NCBI GenBank assembly: GCA_963730535.1
Contig: CAVSRU010000010.1
Coordinates: 62,001-126,000 of the forward strand
Length of the DNA: 64,000 nt
Direction of reading: 5' to 3'
Origin: DASSUW01 sp963730535
GTDB taxonomy: Bacteria; Actinomycetota; Thermoleophilia; Solirubrobacterales; Solirubrobacteraceae
In this document: positions 44,806 through 54,260 of the stretch, piece after piece
Position numbering within the stretch: position 1 is the first letter of the stretch
Layout of the letters: each line of letters opens with the position of its first letter
Made by a program: the position numbers and the translations under genes
The notes under the pieces: generated by a model
The model's database searches: none
The model's input: the letters and a program-made list of their open reading frames with translations, nothing else
Told to the model about the DNA's origin: nothing

Positions 44806-45924
44806 ATGCGGATCGGCGTTCCGAAGGAGACGGCCGAGGGTGAGCGGCGCGTGGCTCTCGTTCCGGATGTCGTTCGGCGCCTGACCGGCGCCGGCCACGA
44901 GGTCGTGATCGAGGCGGGCGCGGGTGCGGGTGCGGGCGTGCCGGACGGCGACTACACCGAGGTCGGCGGCTCGGTCGGTGACCCCTGGGCGGCCGACGTC
45001 GTGGCGCGGGTGGCGCCCGGGCCGCCCGGTGGCCTCACGAGCGAGCACGTGCTGATCGGCTTCCTCGCCCCGCTCACGGACGGCGAGAACGTGTCGGCGA
45101 TCGCGCGCACGGGCGCCACGGCGTTCGCGATGGAGGCGATCCCGCGGATCTCGCGTGCGCAGTCGATGGACGCGCTCTCCTCGCAGGCGACGGTCGCCGG
45201 CTACCGCGCCGTCCTCATCGCCGCCCAGGAGATGCAGCGCTTCCTGCCGATGCTGATGACGGCGGCAGGCACGATCCCGCCCGCCCAGGTGCTCGTGCTG
45301 GGCGCCGGGGTGGCCGGGCTGCAGGCGATCGCCACCGCGCGGCGGCTCGGCGCCGTCGTCACCGGGTTCGACGTCCGGAGCGCCGTCAAGGAGCAGATCG
45401 AGTCGCTGGGCGCGAAGTTCTTCGAGGTCGAGGGCCTCGGCGACGCCGAGGGCTCCGGCGGCTACGCGCGCGAGCTGACGCCCGAGGAGCAGGAGACCCA
45501 GCGGGCGGCGCTCGCCGAGCAGATGGGCCGCTCCGACGCGATCATCACGACCGCGCTGGTGCCCGGCCGCCCCGCGCCGAAGCTGATCTCGGCCGACGCG
45601 GTGGCGAGGATGCGGCACGGGAGCGTGATCGTCGACCTCGCCGCCGAGGCGGGCGGCAACTGCGAGCTGACCCGGCCGGGGGAGACCTACGTGACCGACA
45701 ACGGGGTGGTCATCGCGGCGCCGCTCAACGTGCCGTCGAGCATGGCCGAGCACGCGTCATCGCTCTACGCGCGCAACGTGCTCTCGCTGCTCGAGCTGAT
45801 GACCGGCGAGGACGGCGCCCTTGCGCTCGACTGGGACGACGACGTGATCAAGGGAGCATGTGTGACGCGCGACGGTGAGATCGTGCACGAAGGCGCGCGA
45901 AAGGCGGCCGGATGGACCTCCTGA
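44806..45924 (+). CDS. pntAA: NAD(P) transhydrogenase subunit alpha, soluble part
   Basis: 372 aa. Domain I of proton-translocating transhydrogenase, binding NAD(H): MRIGVPKETAEGERRVALVP, MDALSSQATVAGYRAVLIAA, VLGAGVAGLQAIATARRLGA (Rossmann), MRHGSVIVDLAAEAGGNCEL. Split-gene arrangement (pntAA/pntAB/pntB) as in many actinobacteria. Overlaps pntAB by 13 bp. TACGGT at 44791 lies 9 nt before ATG and no ribosome site is seen, suggesting a leaderless mRNA. Confidence 0.95.
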   Translation: MRIGVPKETAEGERRVALVPDVVRRLTGAGHEVVIEAGAGAGAGVPDGDYTEVGGSVGDPWAADVVARVAPGPPGGLTSEHVLIGFLAPLTDGENVSAIARTGATAFAMEAIPRISRAQSMDALSSQATVAGYRAVLIAAQEMQRFLPMLMTAAGTIPPAQVLVLGAGVAGLQAIATARRLGAVVTGFDVRSAVKEQIESLGAKFFEVEGLGDAEGSGGYARELTPEEQETQRAALAEQMGRSDAIITTALVPGRPAPKLISADAVARMRHGSVIVDLAAEAGGNCELTRPGETYVTDNGVVIAAPLNVPSSMAEHASSLYARNVLSLLELMTGEDGALALDWDDDVIKGACVTRDGEIVHEGARKAAGWTS

Positions 45925-46202
45925 CCGAGCTGGCGATCCTCGTCCTCGCCGCGTTCGTCGGCTTCGAGGTCATCTCGAAGGTGCCGAACACGCTGCACAC
46001 GCCGCTGATGTCCGGCACCAACGCGATCCACGGGATCGTCGTGCTCGGCGGGCTGCTGCTCGTCGGCCCCGCCGACGGGCTGCTCGAGGACCTCCTGCTG
46101 ACGATCGCCGTCGCCTTCGGGACGATCAACGTCGTCGGCGGCTTCCTCGTCACCGACCGCATGCTCGGCATGTTCAAGGGGAGAAAAGAGCGCGATGGAT
46201 GA
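45912..46202 (+). CDS. pntAB: NAD(P) transhydrogenase subunit alpha, membrane part
   Basis: 96 aa with three membrane helices (LTELAILVLAAFVGFEVISK, GTNAIHGIVVLGGLLLV, LLTIAVAFGTINVVGGFLVT). The SKVPNTLHTPLMSGTNAIHG loop is the conserved signature of this subunit. Its end overlaps the pntB start by 8 bp; GGGGAG upstream of ATG 46195 lies within its coding sequence. Confidence 0.95.
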   Translation: MDLLTELAILVLAAFVGFEVISKVPNTLHTPLMSGTNAIHGIVVLGGLLLVGPADGLLEDLLLTIAVAFGTINVVGGFLVTDRMLGMFKGRKERDG

Positions 46203-47571
46203 TCTGATCGCCGCGCTCTACATCGTCGCGTTCTCGCTGTTCATCCTCGGGCTGCACATGCTGCGCGGGCCGCGGACCGCGGTGCGCGGGAACCTGGTGG
46301 CGGCGGTCGGGATGGCGATCGCGGTCATCGCCACGCTGCTCCACGACCGGATCGGCGACTGGCCGCTGATCGCGGTCGGGGTCGCGGTCGGCACCGCGGT
46401 CGGGGTCCCCGCGGCGCGCAACGTGAAGATGACCGCGATGCCGCAGATGGTCGCGCTGTTCAACGGCGTCGGCGGCGGGGCGGTGGCGCTGATCAGCGTG
46501 GTCGAGTACCGCGAGGCGCTCGAGGCGGGCGGCAACCCGCCGCTCGAGGAGCTGATCCCGATCCTGTTCGCGGCGATCATCGGCTCGATCTCGTTCTGGG
46601 GCTCCAACATCGCGTTCCTGAAGCTCCAGGAGTCGCTCAAGGGGCGCTTCCGCATCCCCAAGGCCGTCAACGCCGGGCTCGCCCTGGCGGCCGTCACGCT
46701 CGCGGTCTTCATCGCCGCCGGCACGGAGAACGAGCTGCTCTTCTGGCTGATCCTGCTCGCCGCCGGCGCGCTCGGGGTGCTGGCCGTGCTCCCGATCGGC
46801 GGCGCGGACATGCCGGTCGTCATCTCCACCCTGAATGCGTTCACCGGCCTCAGCGCGGCCGCCGCCGGCCTGGCGCTCGACAACACGGCGCTGATCGTGG
46901 GCGGCATGCTCGTCGGCGCCTCCGGCTCGATCCTCACCCGCCAGATGGCCGAGGCCATGAACCGCTCGCTCGGCAACGTGTTCTTCGCCGGCCTCGGGGC
47001 CGGCGGGCCGGCGCTCGCGACCGGCGGGGAGGAGGGCGGCACCGTGCGCTCCACGAGCGCCGCCGACGTCGCCATCCAACTCTCCTACGCGCGGCTCGTC
47101 GTGGTCGTGCCTGGCTACGGGATGGCGGTCGCGCAGGCGCAGCGCGCGGTCGCCGACCTGGCGGCCCTCCTCGAGAAGCGCGGCATCGAGGTGCTGTACG
47201 GGATCCATCCCGTGGCCGGCCGCATGCCGGGTCACATGAACGTCCTGCTCGCCGAGGCCGACGTGCCGTACGAGAAGCTGAAGGAGATGGACGACATCAA
47301 CGGCGAGTTCGGGCGCACCGACGTCGCGCTCGTGATCGGCGCCAACGACGTCACGAACCCCGCCGCCCGCACCGTCCCGGACTCGCCGATCTACGGCATG
47401 CCGATCCTCGACGTCGACAAGGCCGGCAGCGTGATCGTGCTCAAACGCTCGATGAACAGCGGCTTCGCGGGGATCGACAACCCGCTCTTCTACAACGAGA
47501 AGACCGCCCTGCTGTTCGGCGACGCGAAGGCCTCGGTGAGCGAGGTGCTCGCCGAGGTGCAAGCGCTCTGA
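46195..47571 (+). CDS. pntB: NAD(P) transhydrogenase subunit beta
   Basis: 458 aa. Eight to nine membrane helices (proton channel), then the NADP(H)-binding domain III: VVVVPGYGMAVAQAQRAVAD, GIHPVAGRMPGHMNVLLAEA, LVIGANDVTNPAARTVPDSP, VIVLKRSMNSGFAGIDNPLF. All loops typical of an active enzyme are present. The complex uses the proton gradient to make NADPH. Confidence 0.95.
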   Translation: MDDLIAALYIVAFSLFILGLHMLRGPRTAVRGNLVAAVGMAIAVIATLLHDRIGDWPLIAVGVAVGTAVGVPAARNVKMTAMPQMVALFNGVGGGAVALISVVEYREALEAGGNPPLEELIPILFAAIIGSISFWGSNIAFLKLQESLKGRFRIPKAVNAGLALAAVTLAVFIAAGTENELLFWLILLAAGALGVLAVLPIGGADMPVVISTLNAFTGLSAAAAGLALDNTALIVGGMLVGASGSILTRQMAEAMNRSLGNVFFAGLGAGGPALATGGEEGGTVRSTSAADVAIQLSYARLVVVVPGYGMAVAQAQRAVADLAALLEKRGIEVLYGIHPVAGRMPGHMNVLLAEADVPYEKLKEMDDINGEFGRTDVALVIGANDVTNPAARTVPDSPIYGMPILDVDKAGSVIVLKRSMNSGFAGIDNPLFYNEKTALLFGDAKASVSEVLAEVQAL

Positions 47572-47613
47572 CAATCTTCACATCGCCGCGCCTCCGCGCA
47601 CTAGGGTCCTGAC

Positions 47614-50321
47614 ATGCGCGTACTCCTCTTCGCCGTCGCGGCCTTCTTCGCCGTGGCCGCGCCGGCCTCCGCCGGCACGCCGGACCTCGTCATCAGCCAG
47701 GTGTACGGCGGAGGGGGAAACACAGGCGCGAGTCACACGCACGACTTCATCGAGATCTTCAACCGCGGTGCTGCGCCGATCCCGCTGACGGGAATGTCGC
47801 TCCAGTACGCCAGCGCGGCCGGCGCGGGCAACTTCGGCGCGAACACCGGCCAGCTCACCGAGCTGTCGGGAACGATCCGGCCGGGGCGCTACTTCCTCGT
47901 GCAGGAGGCCGAGGCGCCGGCGGACACGGCGCCGCGTGCCCGCGCCGACCAGATCGACGCGACGCCGATCAACATGAGCGGCGACGGCCGGCAAGGTCGC
48001 GCTCGTCACCGGGACCACGTCGCTCGGCTGCAACGGCGAGCCCGAGCCGTGCGACGCGGCTGCGCTGGCGCGCGTCGTCGACCTCGTCGGCTACGGCAGC
48101 GCCGAACTTCTTCGAGGGCGCCGGCGCGGCGCCGACGCTCAGCGAACACGACCTCGGCGCAGCGCGACGAGGGCGGCTGCACCGACAGCGACAACAACGC
48201 GGCCGACTTCGACGGCCGCCGCCACCGCGCCGCGCAACAGCGCTCACGGACCCGGCACTTCTGCGATGCCGACCCCGCTCCGCGGGTCAGCTCCACGCAC
48301 GCCGGCCAACAACGCCGCCGACGTCGCGCTGAACTCGAACGTCACGATCACGTTCAGCGAGGACGTGGCGACGACCGGCGACTGGTACTCGATCTCCTGC
48401 ACGTCGTCGGGCGCGCACCCGGCGTCCGTCACCGGCGGTCCGCAGAGCTACACCCTTGACCCCGCCAGCGACTTCGCGCTGAACGAGTCGTGCACGGTCA
48501 CCGTGCGCGCCGCGGGGGTGTCGGACACCGACGCGAACGACCCGCCCGACCAGATGGCGGCCGACCACACGTTCACCTTCACCACCGTCTCGCCGACGCT
48601 GCGCATCCACGAGATCCAGGGCAGCTCGCACCTGTCGCCGTACGCGGGCCAGCGCACGTCGTTCGTCCCCGGCGTCGTGACGGCGGTGCGCAACAACGGC
48701 TTCTGGATGCAGGATCCGAGCCCGGACGGCAATGCGGACACCTCGGAGGGCATCTTCGTCTTCACCTCGTCGGCGCCGACCGTCACCGTCGGCACGGCCG
48801 TCACGGTCTCGGGCCTCATCACCGAGTTCCGGCCCGGGGGCGCCAGCACGGACAACCTCACCACGACCGAGCTCGAGAACGTGACGGTCTATCCGGGCGG
48901 CTCCGGCGCCGCGATCACGCCCACCGTCGTCGGCAAGGGCGGCCGCGTGCCGCCGAACCAGGTGATCGACGACGACGCCACCGGAAGCGTCGAGACGAGC
49001 GGCCTGTTCCAGCCGACCAGCGACGGCATCGACTTCTACGAGAGCCTCGAGGGCATGCTGCTCCAGGTCAACGACGCGGTCGCCGTGGGGCCGACGAGCG
49101 GCTTCGGCGAGGTCTTCGTGGTCGGTCGACAACGGCGCGAACGCCGGGCCAGCGCACGAACCGCGGCGGCGTCGTGATCACGCCGGACCGACTTCAACCC
49201 GGAGCGGATCCAGCTCGACGACGTACTTGCGGATACGCCCGACATGAACGTGGGAGACCGCATCCCGGGAGCCACCGTCGGCGTGCTCGAGCTACGACTT
49301 CGGCAACTTCGAGTTGCTGCCGCGGACGGAGCCGGTCGACGTCTCGGGCGGGCTCGCGCGTGAGACGACGAGCGTGCCCCGCCACAACGAGCTGAGCGTG
49401 GCCACCTTCAACGTCGAGAACCTCGACCCCGCGGACGTCGCCACGATCCCGCGGCTCGCCGCGCTCGTCGCCGACAACCTGCGGTCGCCCGACCTGATCG
49501 GCATCGAGGAGATGCAGGACAACAACGGCGGCACCGCCACGAACAACGGCAACACCGACGCGTCGCTCTCCTGGCAGGCGTTCATCGACGCGATCGCCGC
49601 TGCCGGCGGGCCGCGGTACCAGTACCGGCAGATCGACCCACAGAACAACGCCGACGGCGGCGCGCCAGGCGGCAACATCCGCGTCGGGTTCCTGTTCCGC
49701 TCCGACCGGGGCCTGCGCTTCGTCGACAGCGGCGCAGGCGACGCGACGACGCCCACCGCCGTAGTCCGCTCACGCGGCGAGGCTCGCCTCACGCTGAGCC
49801 CGGGCCGTGTTGACCCGCAGAGCCCGGCCTGGGCGTCCACGCGCAAGCCGCTCGCCGGCGAGTTCATGTGGAAGGACCAGCGGTTCATCGCGATCGTGAA
49901 CCACTTCAGCTCGAAGGGCGGGGACGATCCGCTATTCGGCCGCTGGCAGCCGCCGGTCCGCTCGTCGGAGGTCGCGCGTCATCAGCAGGCCGCGTCGGTC
50001 AACGCGTTCGTGGACCAGATCCTGGCGGCGGACCACAGGGCCAACGTGATCGTGCTCGGAGACATCAACGACTTCGAGTTCTCCGAGACGACGCGCATCC
50101 TCGAAGGGGACGTGCTGACCAGCCTGCTCAATGTGCTGCCCAAGGCGGAGCGGTACTCGTACGTGTTCGAGGGCAACTCGCAGGTGCTCGACCAGATCCT
50201 GATTTCACGGAACGCGCTGCCGAAGCTCCGCGGCTTCGACGTCGTCCACGTCAACGCGGAGTTCGCCGACCAGGCGAGCGACCACGACCCGTCGGTCGCG
50301 CGCCTGGAGCTCGACGACTAG
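47614..50321 (+). CDS. Secreted lamin-tail / Ig-like / ExeM-type nuclease, frameshifted
   Basis: Signal peptide from ATG 47614 (TAGGGT box 6 nt upstream, leaderless). Lamin-tail domain (DLVISQVYGGGGNTGASHTH, DFIEIFNRGAAPIPLTGMSL), an Ig-like Big_5-type module (ANNAADVALNSNVTITFSED), an OB-like segment (GVVTAVRNNGFWMQDPSPDG), then an endonuclease/exonuclease/phosphatase domain: SVATFNVENLDPADV, LIGIEEMQDNNGG, NVIVLGDINDFEFSETTRIL, FADQASDHDPSVARL. Shifts near 47990, 48100, 48270, 49130, 49180 and 49290; clean from ~49300. ~890 aa, like extracellular ExeM/NucH nucleases. Shares a CTAG stop with the convergent gene. Confidence 0.75.
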
Positions 50322-50953
50322 GCGGGGGGCGGCGCGCTCGAGAGAACCTGGGCCTCGGCCGCCTCGGCGGCCGGGGCCGGCCGGGCGCCCGTGAGCATCC
50401 ACTGCACCTGCGCGGCGGCGTCGCCGGCGGCGCCGTCGCGCGGCTCGCGGTGCACCGAGAGGAGCCGCTCGTTGCCGAAGCGCAGCACCGACACGCTGAA
50501 GGCGGAGACGTCGACCCCGTGCCGGCGGGCGAGCCACTCGACGGTGTTGAGCGCGGACGGCTCGTAGCCGCCGGCGACGAGCACGAGCTGCGGCGAGTCA
50601 CCCGGCACGGCGGCCTCGAGCGCGTCGGACACCTCGGCGAGGCGCGCGGCGTCCCAGCCGGCGACATGGGCGGCGGCGGACAGGGCGCGGCCGATCTGCC
50701 ACTCGACCGTCTCGCCGGTCACGTGCAGGACGACGGTGCGGCCCGACTGCTCGTCGAAGGCGAGCAGGTCCACGCCGGGCGCGGGCTCGCGGGCCACGAG
50801 GCGGAGGCTGGGCAGGCCCAGCTCCTGGGCGAAGGCGGGCCAAGAGGCGCTGACGAGCGAGAGCAGCTCGTCACGCTCGGGGCTGTTCTCCGTGACGAGG
50901 CCGCCGGCCTGGGGGGCGACCAGCGTCCCGGAGGTCTCGTCGATGCGAAGCAA
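50318..50953 (-). CDS. Unknown protein, possible NucS/DUF91-like fold
   Basis: 211 aa from TTG 50953, chosen because AGGAGG lies 6 nt upstream. The middle (LRLVAREPAPGVDLLAFDEQ, SGRTVVLHVTGETVEWQIGR, ALSAAAHVAGWDAARLAEVS) recalls restriction-endonuclease-like proteins of the NucS/DUF91 type: Asp-Leu-Leu-Ala-x-Asp followed by a hydrophobic strand, although the usual Glu-x-Lys is replaced by VLHV, so catalysis is doubtful. Soluble, acidic. 33 bp downstream of the MOSC gene and probably in its transcript. Confidence 0.55.
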   Translation of the reverse strand: MLRIDETSGTLVAPQAGGLVTENSPERDELLSLVSASWPAFAQELGLPSLRLVAREPAPGVDLLAFDEQSGRTVVLHVTGETVEWQIGRALSAAAHVAGWDAARLAEVSDALEAAVPGDSPQLVLVAGGYEPSALNTVEWLARRHGVDVSAFSVSVLRFGNERLLSVHREPRDGAAGDAAAQVQWMLTGARPAPAAEAAEAQVLSSAPPPA

Positions 50954-50985
50954 CTGAACCTCCTGTCGGGGCGTCGGTGCCTCCC

Positions 50986-51735
50986 TTATCGACCGGTTGC
51001 TCCGGAATCTGTAGCGGGGCGCAGCTCGACGTCCTCGCCGATCTCCATCCGGCCGCCGGCGACGACGCGGGCGTTGATCCCGAAGGCCATGCCGTGGTGC
51101 GCGGTCAGGTGGCGCAGCAGCCCGGGCCACTTCTCCTGCGTGTCCGGGTGGCGCGTGGGGATCGCGCAGCGCTCGCACGGGTGCAGGAACCGCACGCGCA
51201 CGCCGCCCGCGAACGCGAGCTCGCGGCCCTCCCAGCCCAGATCGGCCCACGGCTCGGTGTCCAGCTCGAGATGGACGTTCGTCCGGAAGCGCCGGATGTC
51301 GATCGGCCCGTCCAGCTCCTCGCCCAGCGCGTCCAGGCTCGCCTTCGTGGTCACCAGCAGAGTGCGCTCGAGATCCTGGATGCCGCCCACGTCGCGGTGG
51401 AGCTCGATCGTGCGGCCGAGGTCGTGCTCGAGCGCGCTCTTGAGCCGCGGGTCGCCCCAGACGTAGCGGTGCCCGTCGGGCGAGACGACCATCGCGCGCG
51501 GCGGATCGCGGGGATCGAGGCCGCCGTCGACGGTGAACGGGTACTCCGCGCGCCAGGCCAGCAGGCGGGGCGCCTCGCGGGCCGTCAGCGGCTTCTGCGC
51601 CCCCTTGTGCTCGTGGAACACGGCGTGCGTGCGGTCGCCGCCGGCACCGCGGCCGTCGACGCGCATGGCGCGCACGCGCTCGCCGCCCATCGACTTGACG
51701 GGCCAGCGCCAGAGAGCGGCGACGGTGCCGGCCAT
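50986..51735 (-). CDS. MOSC-domain protein
   Basis: 249 aa from ATG 51735 (GTG 51747 possible). MOSC N-terminal beta-barrel (AALWRWPVKSMGGERV) and MOSC domain (DIRRFRTNVHLELDTEPWAD, VRFLHPCERCAIPTRHPDTQ). The conserved Cys in HPCERC is present; in MOCO sulfurases and mARC-type proteins it handles sulfur or molybdenum cofactor. Divergent from folP with only ~30 bp between them. Confidence 0.85.
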   Translation of the reverse strand: MAGTVAALWRWPVKSMGGERVRAMRVDGRGAGGDRTHAVFHEHKGAQKPLTAREAPRLLAWRAEYPFTVDGGLDPRDPPRAMVVSPDGHRYVWGDPRLKSALEHDLGRTIELHRDVGGIQDLERTLLVTTKASLDALGEELDGPIDIRRFRTNVHLELDTEPWADLGWEGRELAFAGGVRVRFLHPCERCAIPTRHPDTQEKWPGLLRHLTAHHGMAFGINARVVAGGRMEIGEDVELRPATDSGATGR

Positions 51736-51764
51736 CCGGATCGGCACGTTAGCCTCCCCGGCCG

Positions 51765-52649
51765 ATGACCACCCGCCTCCGGCTGCGCGGCCATACGCTC
51801 GAGCTCGGCTCGCGGCCGCTGCTCATGGGCATCGTCAACGCCGCGCCGGACTCGTTCTCCGACGGCGGCGACCACCCGACGCTCGACTCGCGCGTGGCGC
51901 TGGGCGTGGCCTTGGTGGAAGCGGGCGCCGACCTGCTCGACGTCGGCGGGGAGTCCGCGCGTGGCGACACGGCGGCCGTGCGCGCGCACGAGGAGATCGA
52001 GCGCGTGGTCCCGCTGATCGCGCGGCTCACCGGCCTCGGGGCGCTCGTCTCGGTCGACACCTACAAGCCGGCGGTCGCCGCGGCGGCGATCGAGGCCGGG
52101 GCCGTGCTCGTCAACGACACGTCCGGGCTGCGAGACCCGGCGCTCGCCGACGTGTGCGCCCGCACTGGCGCGGGCCTCGTGGTCATGCATACGCGCGTGC
52201 CGCCGAAGGGCACGCTGCTCGACCCCGCGCGCTACGACGACGTGATGGCCGACGTGGTCGCGTTCCTGCGCGAGCGGATCGCGATCGCGCTGGCGCACGG
52301 GGTCGACCCCGAGCAGCTCTTGCTCGACCCCGGGCCCGACTTCGCCAAGACCCCCGCGCAGACGGTCGCGGTGCTCCAGCGGCTGGGAGAGATGCGCGAG
52401 CTGGGCCGGCCGCTGCTGCTGGCCGCCTCCAACAAGGACTTCGTCGGCGCGCTCACCGGCCGGGCGCCGCGCGAGCGGCTCGCGGGCACGCTGGCGGCGG
52501 TGGCCCACGGGGTGGAGGCCGGCGCGCACGTGCTCCGGGTCCACGACGTGGAGGCGGTCGCCGACTTCCTGCGCGTGCGGGCCGCGCTGCGCGGCGACTA
52601 CGAGCTCGCTCCGGACGAGGGTCTGACCCCCGACCGGTACCCGCGCTAG
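51765..52649 (+). CDS. folP: Dihydropteroate synthase-like protein, divergent
   Basis: 294 aa TIM barrel. Folate-pathway motifs are recognisable: LMGIVNAAPDSFSDGG, AGADLLDVGGESARGDT, VLVNDTSGLRDPALADVCAR, LVVMHTRVPPKGT, LLLDPGPDFAKTPAQTVAVL, LAASNKDFVGALTGR. Several deviate from canonical DHPS: GGESTRPG is GGESARGD (the substrate-loop Arg is shifted) and the late GxSRKSFIG is AASNKDFVG. Either a divergent FolP or a paralogue. Next gene is the Rho-like factor, whose promoter (TAGCCT, 52647) overlaps this stop codon. Confidence 0.7.
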   Translation: MTTRLRLRGHTLELGSRPLLMGIVNAAPDSFSDGGDHPTLDSRVALGVALVEAGADLLDVGGESARGDTAAVRAHEEIERVVPLIARLTGLGALVSVDTYKPAVAAAAIEAGAVLVNDTSGLRDPALADVCARTGAGLVVMHTRVPPKGTLLDPARYDDVMADVVAFLRERIAIALAHGVDPEQLLLDPGPDFAKTPAQTVAVLQRLGEMRELGRPLLLAASNKDFVGALTGRAPRERLAGTLAAVAHGVEAGAHVLRVHDVEAVADFLRVRAALRGDYELAPDEGLTPDRYPR

Positions 52650-52734
52650 CCTGTTCGCCGCAATGGGTTGCCGGCCGCTGCGCACAACGCGGCCGGGTGC
52701 CGACCGACCAACCATCCGAAGGAGCACCACCGAA

Positions 52735-54008
52735 TGTCTGCCGTACTCGATCGCGGCGAGCTCGAGAAGAGCCCGCTCGCCGACCTGCATCTGCTCGCCA
52801 ACGAGCTCGGCGTCGACGGCTTCCGCCGCCTGCGCAAGGACGACCTGATCGACGCCATCCTCGCCCGCCAAGACGACGCGCCGGCCGGGGAGGCCGCGCC
52901 GGCCGAGGATGCCGCGCCGGTTGAGGAGGCTGCGCCGGTTGAGGAGGCTGCGCCGGCCGAGGAGGGGGAGGATGCCCGCGAGGAGGACGAGGGCGAGCGC
53001 CGGCCCCGCCGCGGGCGGCGCGGGGGCCGCGGCCGCGGCCGTGCGCGCACCGAGGAGGGCTCGACCGACGAGGACGCCGGCGAGCCTGAGCCGCGCGAGG
53101 AGCCGCGGGGCGACGATCGCAGCGCCGAGGGCGTCGTCGAGCTGCTGGCCAACGGCTCGGGCTTCATCCGCCTCGACCCGCCTGAGCCCACGGACGACGA
53201 CGTCTACATCTCCGCCGCCCAGATCAAGCGCTGCGAGCTCGTGTCGGGCGATCGCATCAGCGGCCCCGTGCGGCCGGCCCGGCGCTCGGAGCGCTTCCCG
53301 TCTCTGATCCGCGTCGACACCATCAACGGGCGCCCGGCCGACGAGGTGGCCGAGGGCACGCGGTTCGACGACCTGCCCGCGACGTTCCCGACCGAGCGGT
53401 TCGAGCTCGGCTCCGACGACCCGACCCTGAAGGCGATCGAGTGGCTGACGCCGTTCGGCAAGGGCTCGCGCGTGGTCGTCGCCGGCGGGCCGCGGGCCGG
53501 CAAGAGCGAGGCGCTGCGCCGGCTGGCCGGCGCGCTGACCGGCCGCGAGGGGCTCGAGGTCTCACTGGTGCTCGCCGGCGTCCGGCCGGAGGAGACGCGC
53601 GAGTGGCCGCTGGAGCCGAGCACGGCACTGTCGTTCGGCGCGTCGGCCGATGCCCAGGCGCAGGCCGTCGAGCAGGCGATCGAGCAGGGCCGCCGCGTGG
53701 CCGCCCGGGGCGGCGACGCCGTCGTGCTCGTCGACACGCTCGAGGCGCTGCCGGTCGCCGCCGCCCGGCGGGCGCTGGCCGCCGCGCGCAACATCGTCGA
53801 CGGCGGTTCGCTGACCGTGATTGCCACCGCGACGGCGCCGCTCGGCGGCGAGACGACGGTCGTGGCGCTCGACGCCGGCCTGACCGCCCTCGGCCGCTTC
53901 CCGGCCCTCGACCTCGACGGCTCGGGCGTCCTGCGTCCCGACCTGCTCGTCGGGGACGCGGGCGCCGAGGCGATCGCCAAGGCCCGGGCCGAAGCGCTCG
54001 CGGTCTGA
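52735..54008 (+). CDS. Rho-like termination factor lacking the Q-loop region
   Basis: 424 aa from ATG 52735 (GAAGGAG upstream). Rho_N (residues ~10-48, SPLADLHLLANELGVDGFRR), an acidic Ala/Pro/Glu repeat (~53-85), an Arg/Gly-rich stretch (RRPRRGRRGGRGRGR), then a CSD-like RNA-binding domain (EGVVELLANGSGFIRL, DDDVYISAAQIKRCELVSGD, RFPSLIRVDTINGRPADEVA). ATPase: Walker A GGPRAGKSEALR (usual APPKAGKT), EE in GVRPEETREW, Walker B-like VVLVDTLEAL. Between it and AARNIVDGGSLTVIATA about 20-25 residues with the usual SGKVLxGGVD Q-loop are missing, and the MDEVIYEEFKGTGN segment is absent. Confidence 0.75.
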
Positions 54009-54063
54009 CGCTTACGCCGGCGCCACCCACGGCTCGTTCGCGCGGGCCGTGGCGGCGCCGGCG

Positions 54064-54257
54064 AACGTCAACTGCGGCTGGGTAGGGAGGCGGGGGAGTG
54101 TCACGGTTTCGACACTCCACTTTCGCGTGGGGTTGCTAAGTCCCGCATAGCGGGACTTTCCAGACCCACTACTTTCCGGAGCGGGCGAAACTGCAACGGA
54201 ACACGCACGGATTGTCACGGCACTCCGCACCTTTCCCTCAATGCCGCAGTTCGTGAA
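54064..54257. repeat. ~194-bp inverted-repeat element, copy 2
   Basis: Left end AACGTCAACTGCGGCTGGGT then AGGGAGGCGGGGG, nearly identical to the ends of the 36291 element. The right end (reverse complement from ~54257) GTTCACGAACTGCGGCATTG, then AGGGAAA, keeps the AACTGCGGC core and AGGGAA. The interior is unrelated to copy 1 but also has hairpins, including GAGTGTC/GACACTC near 54097 and AAGTCCCGC-ATA-GCGGGACTT at 54138-54158. Lies 55 bp after the Rho-like stop and ends next to the next gene's stop. Confidence 0.65.
54138..54158. terminator. Hairpin inside the repeat element
   Basis: AAGTCCCGC-ATA-GCGGGACTT, perfect 9-bp stem followed by TTCC. Between convergent genes, so it may terminate either transcript. 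Confidence 0.5.
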
Positions 54258-54260
54258 CCG

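Noticed and set aside
42577..45753. 1058-aa open frame on the minus strand
   Set aside because: It is the reverse shadow of the ECF ATPase, S component-toroid and pntAA genes; the protein is low-complexity Arg/His-rich with no domain.
54064..54257. Riboswitch or small RNA gene downstream of the Rho-like gene
   Set aside because: The ends match the 36291 element, so a dispersed repeat is the simpler explanation, though RNA structure remains possible.
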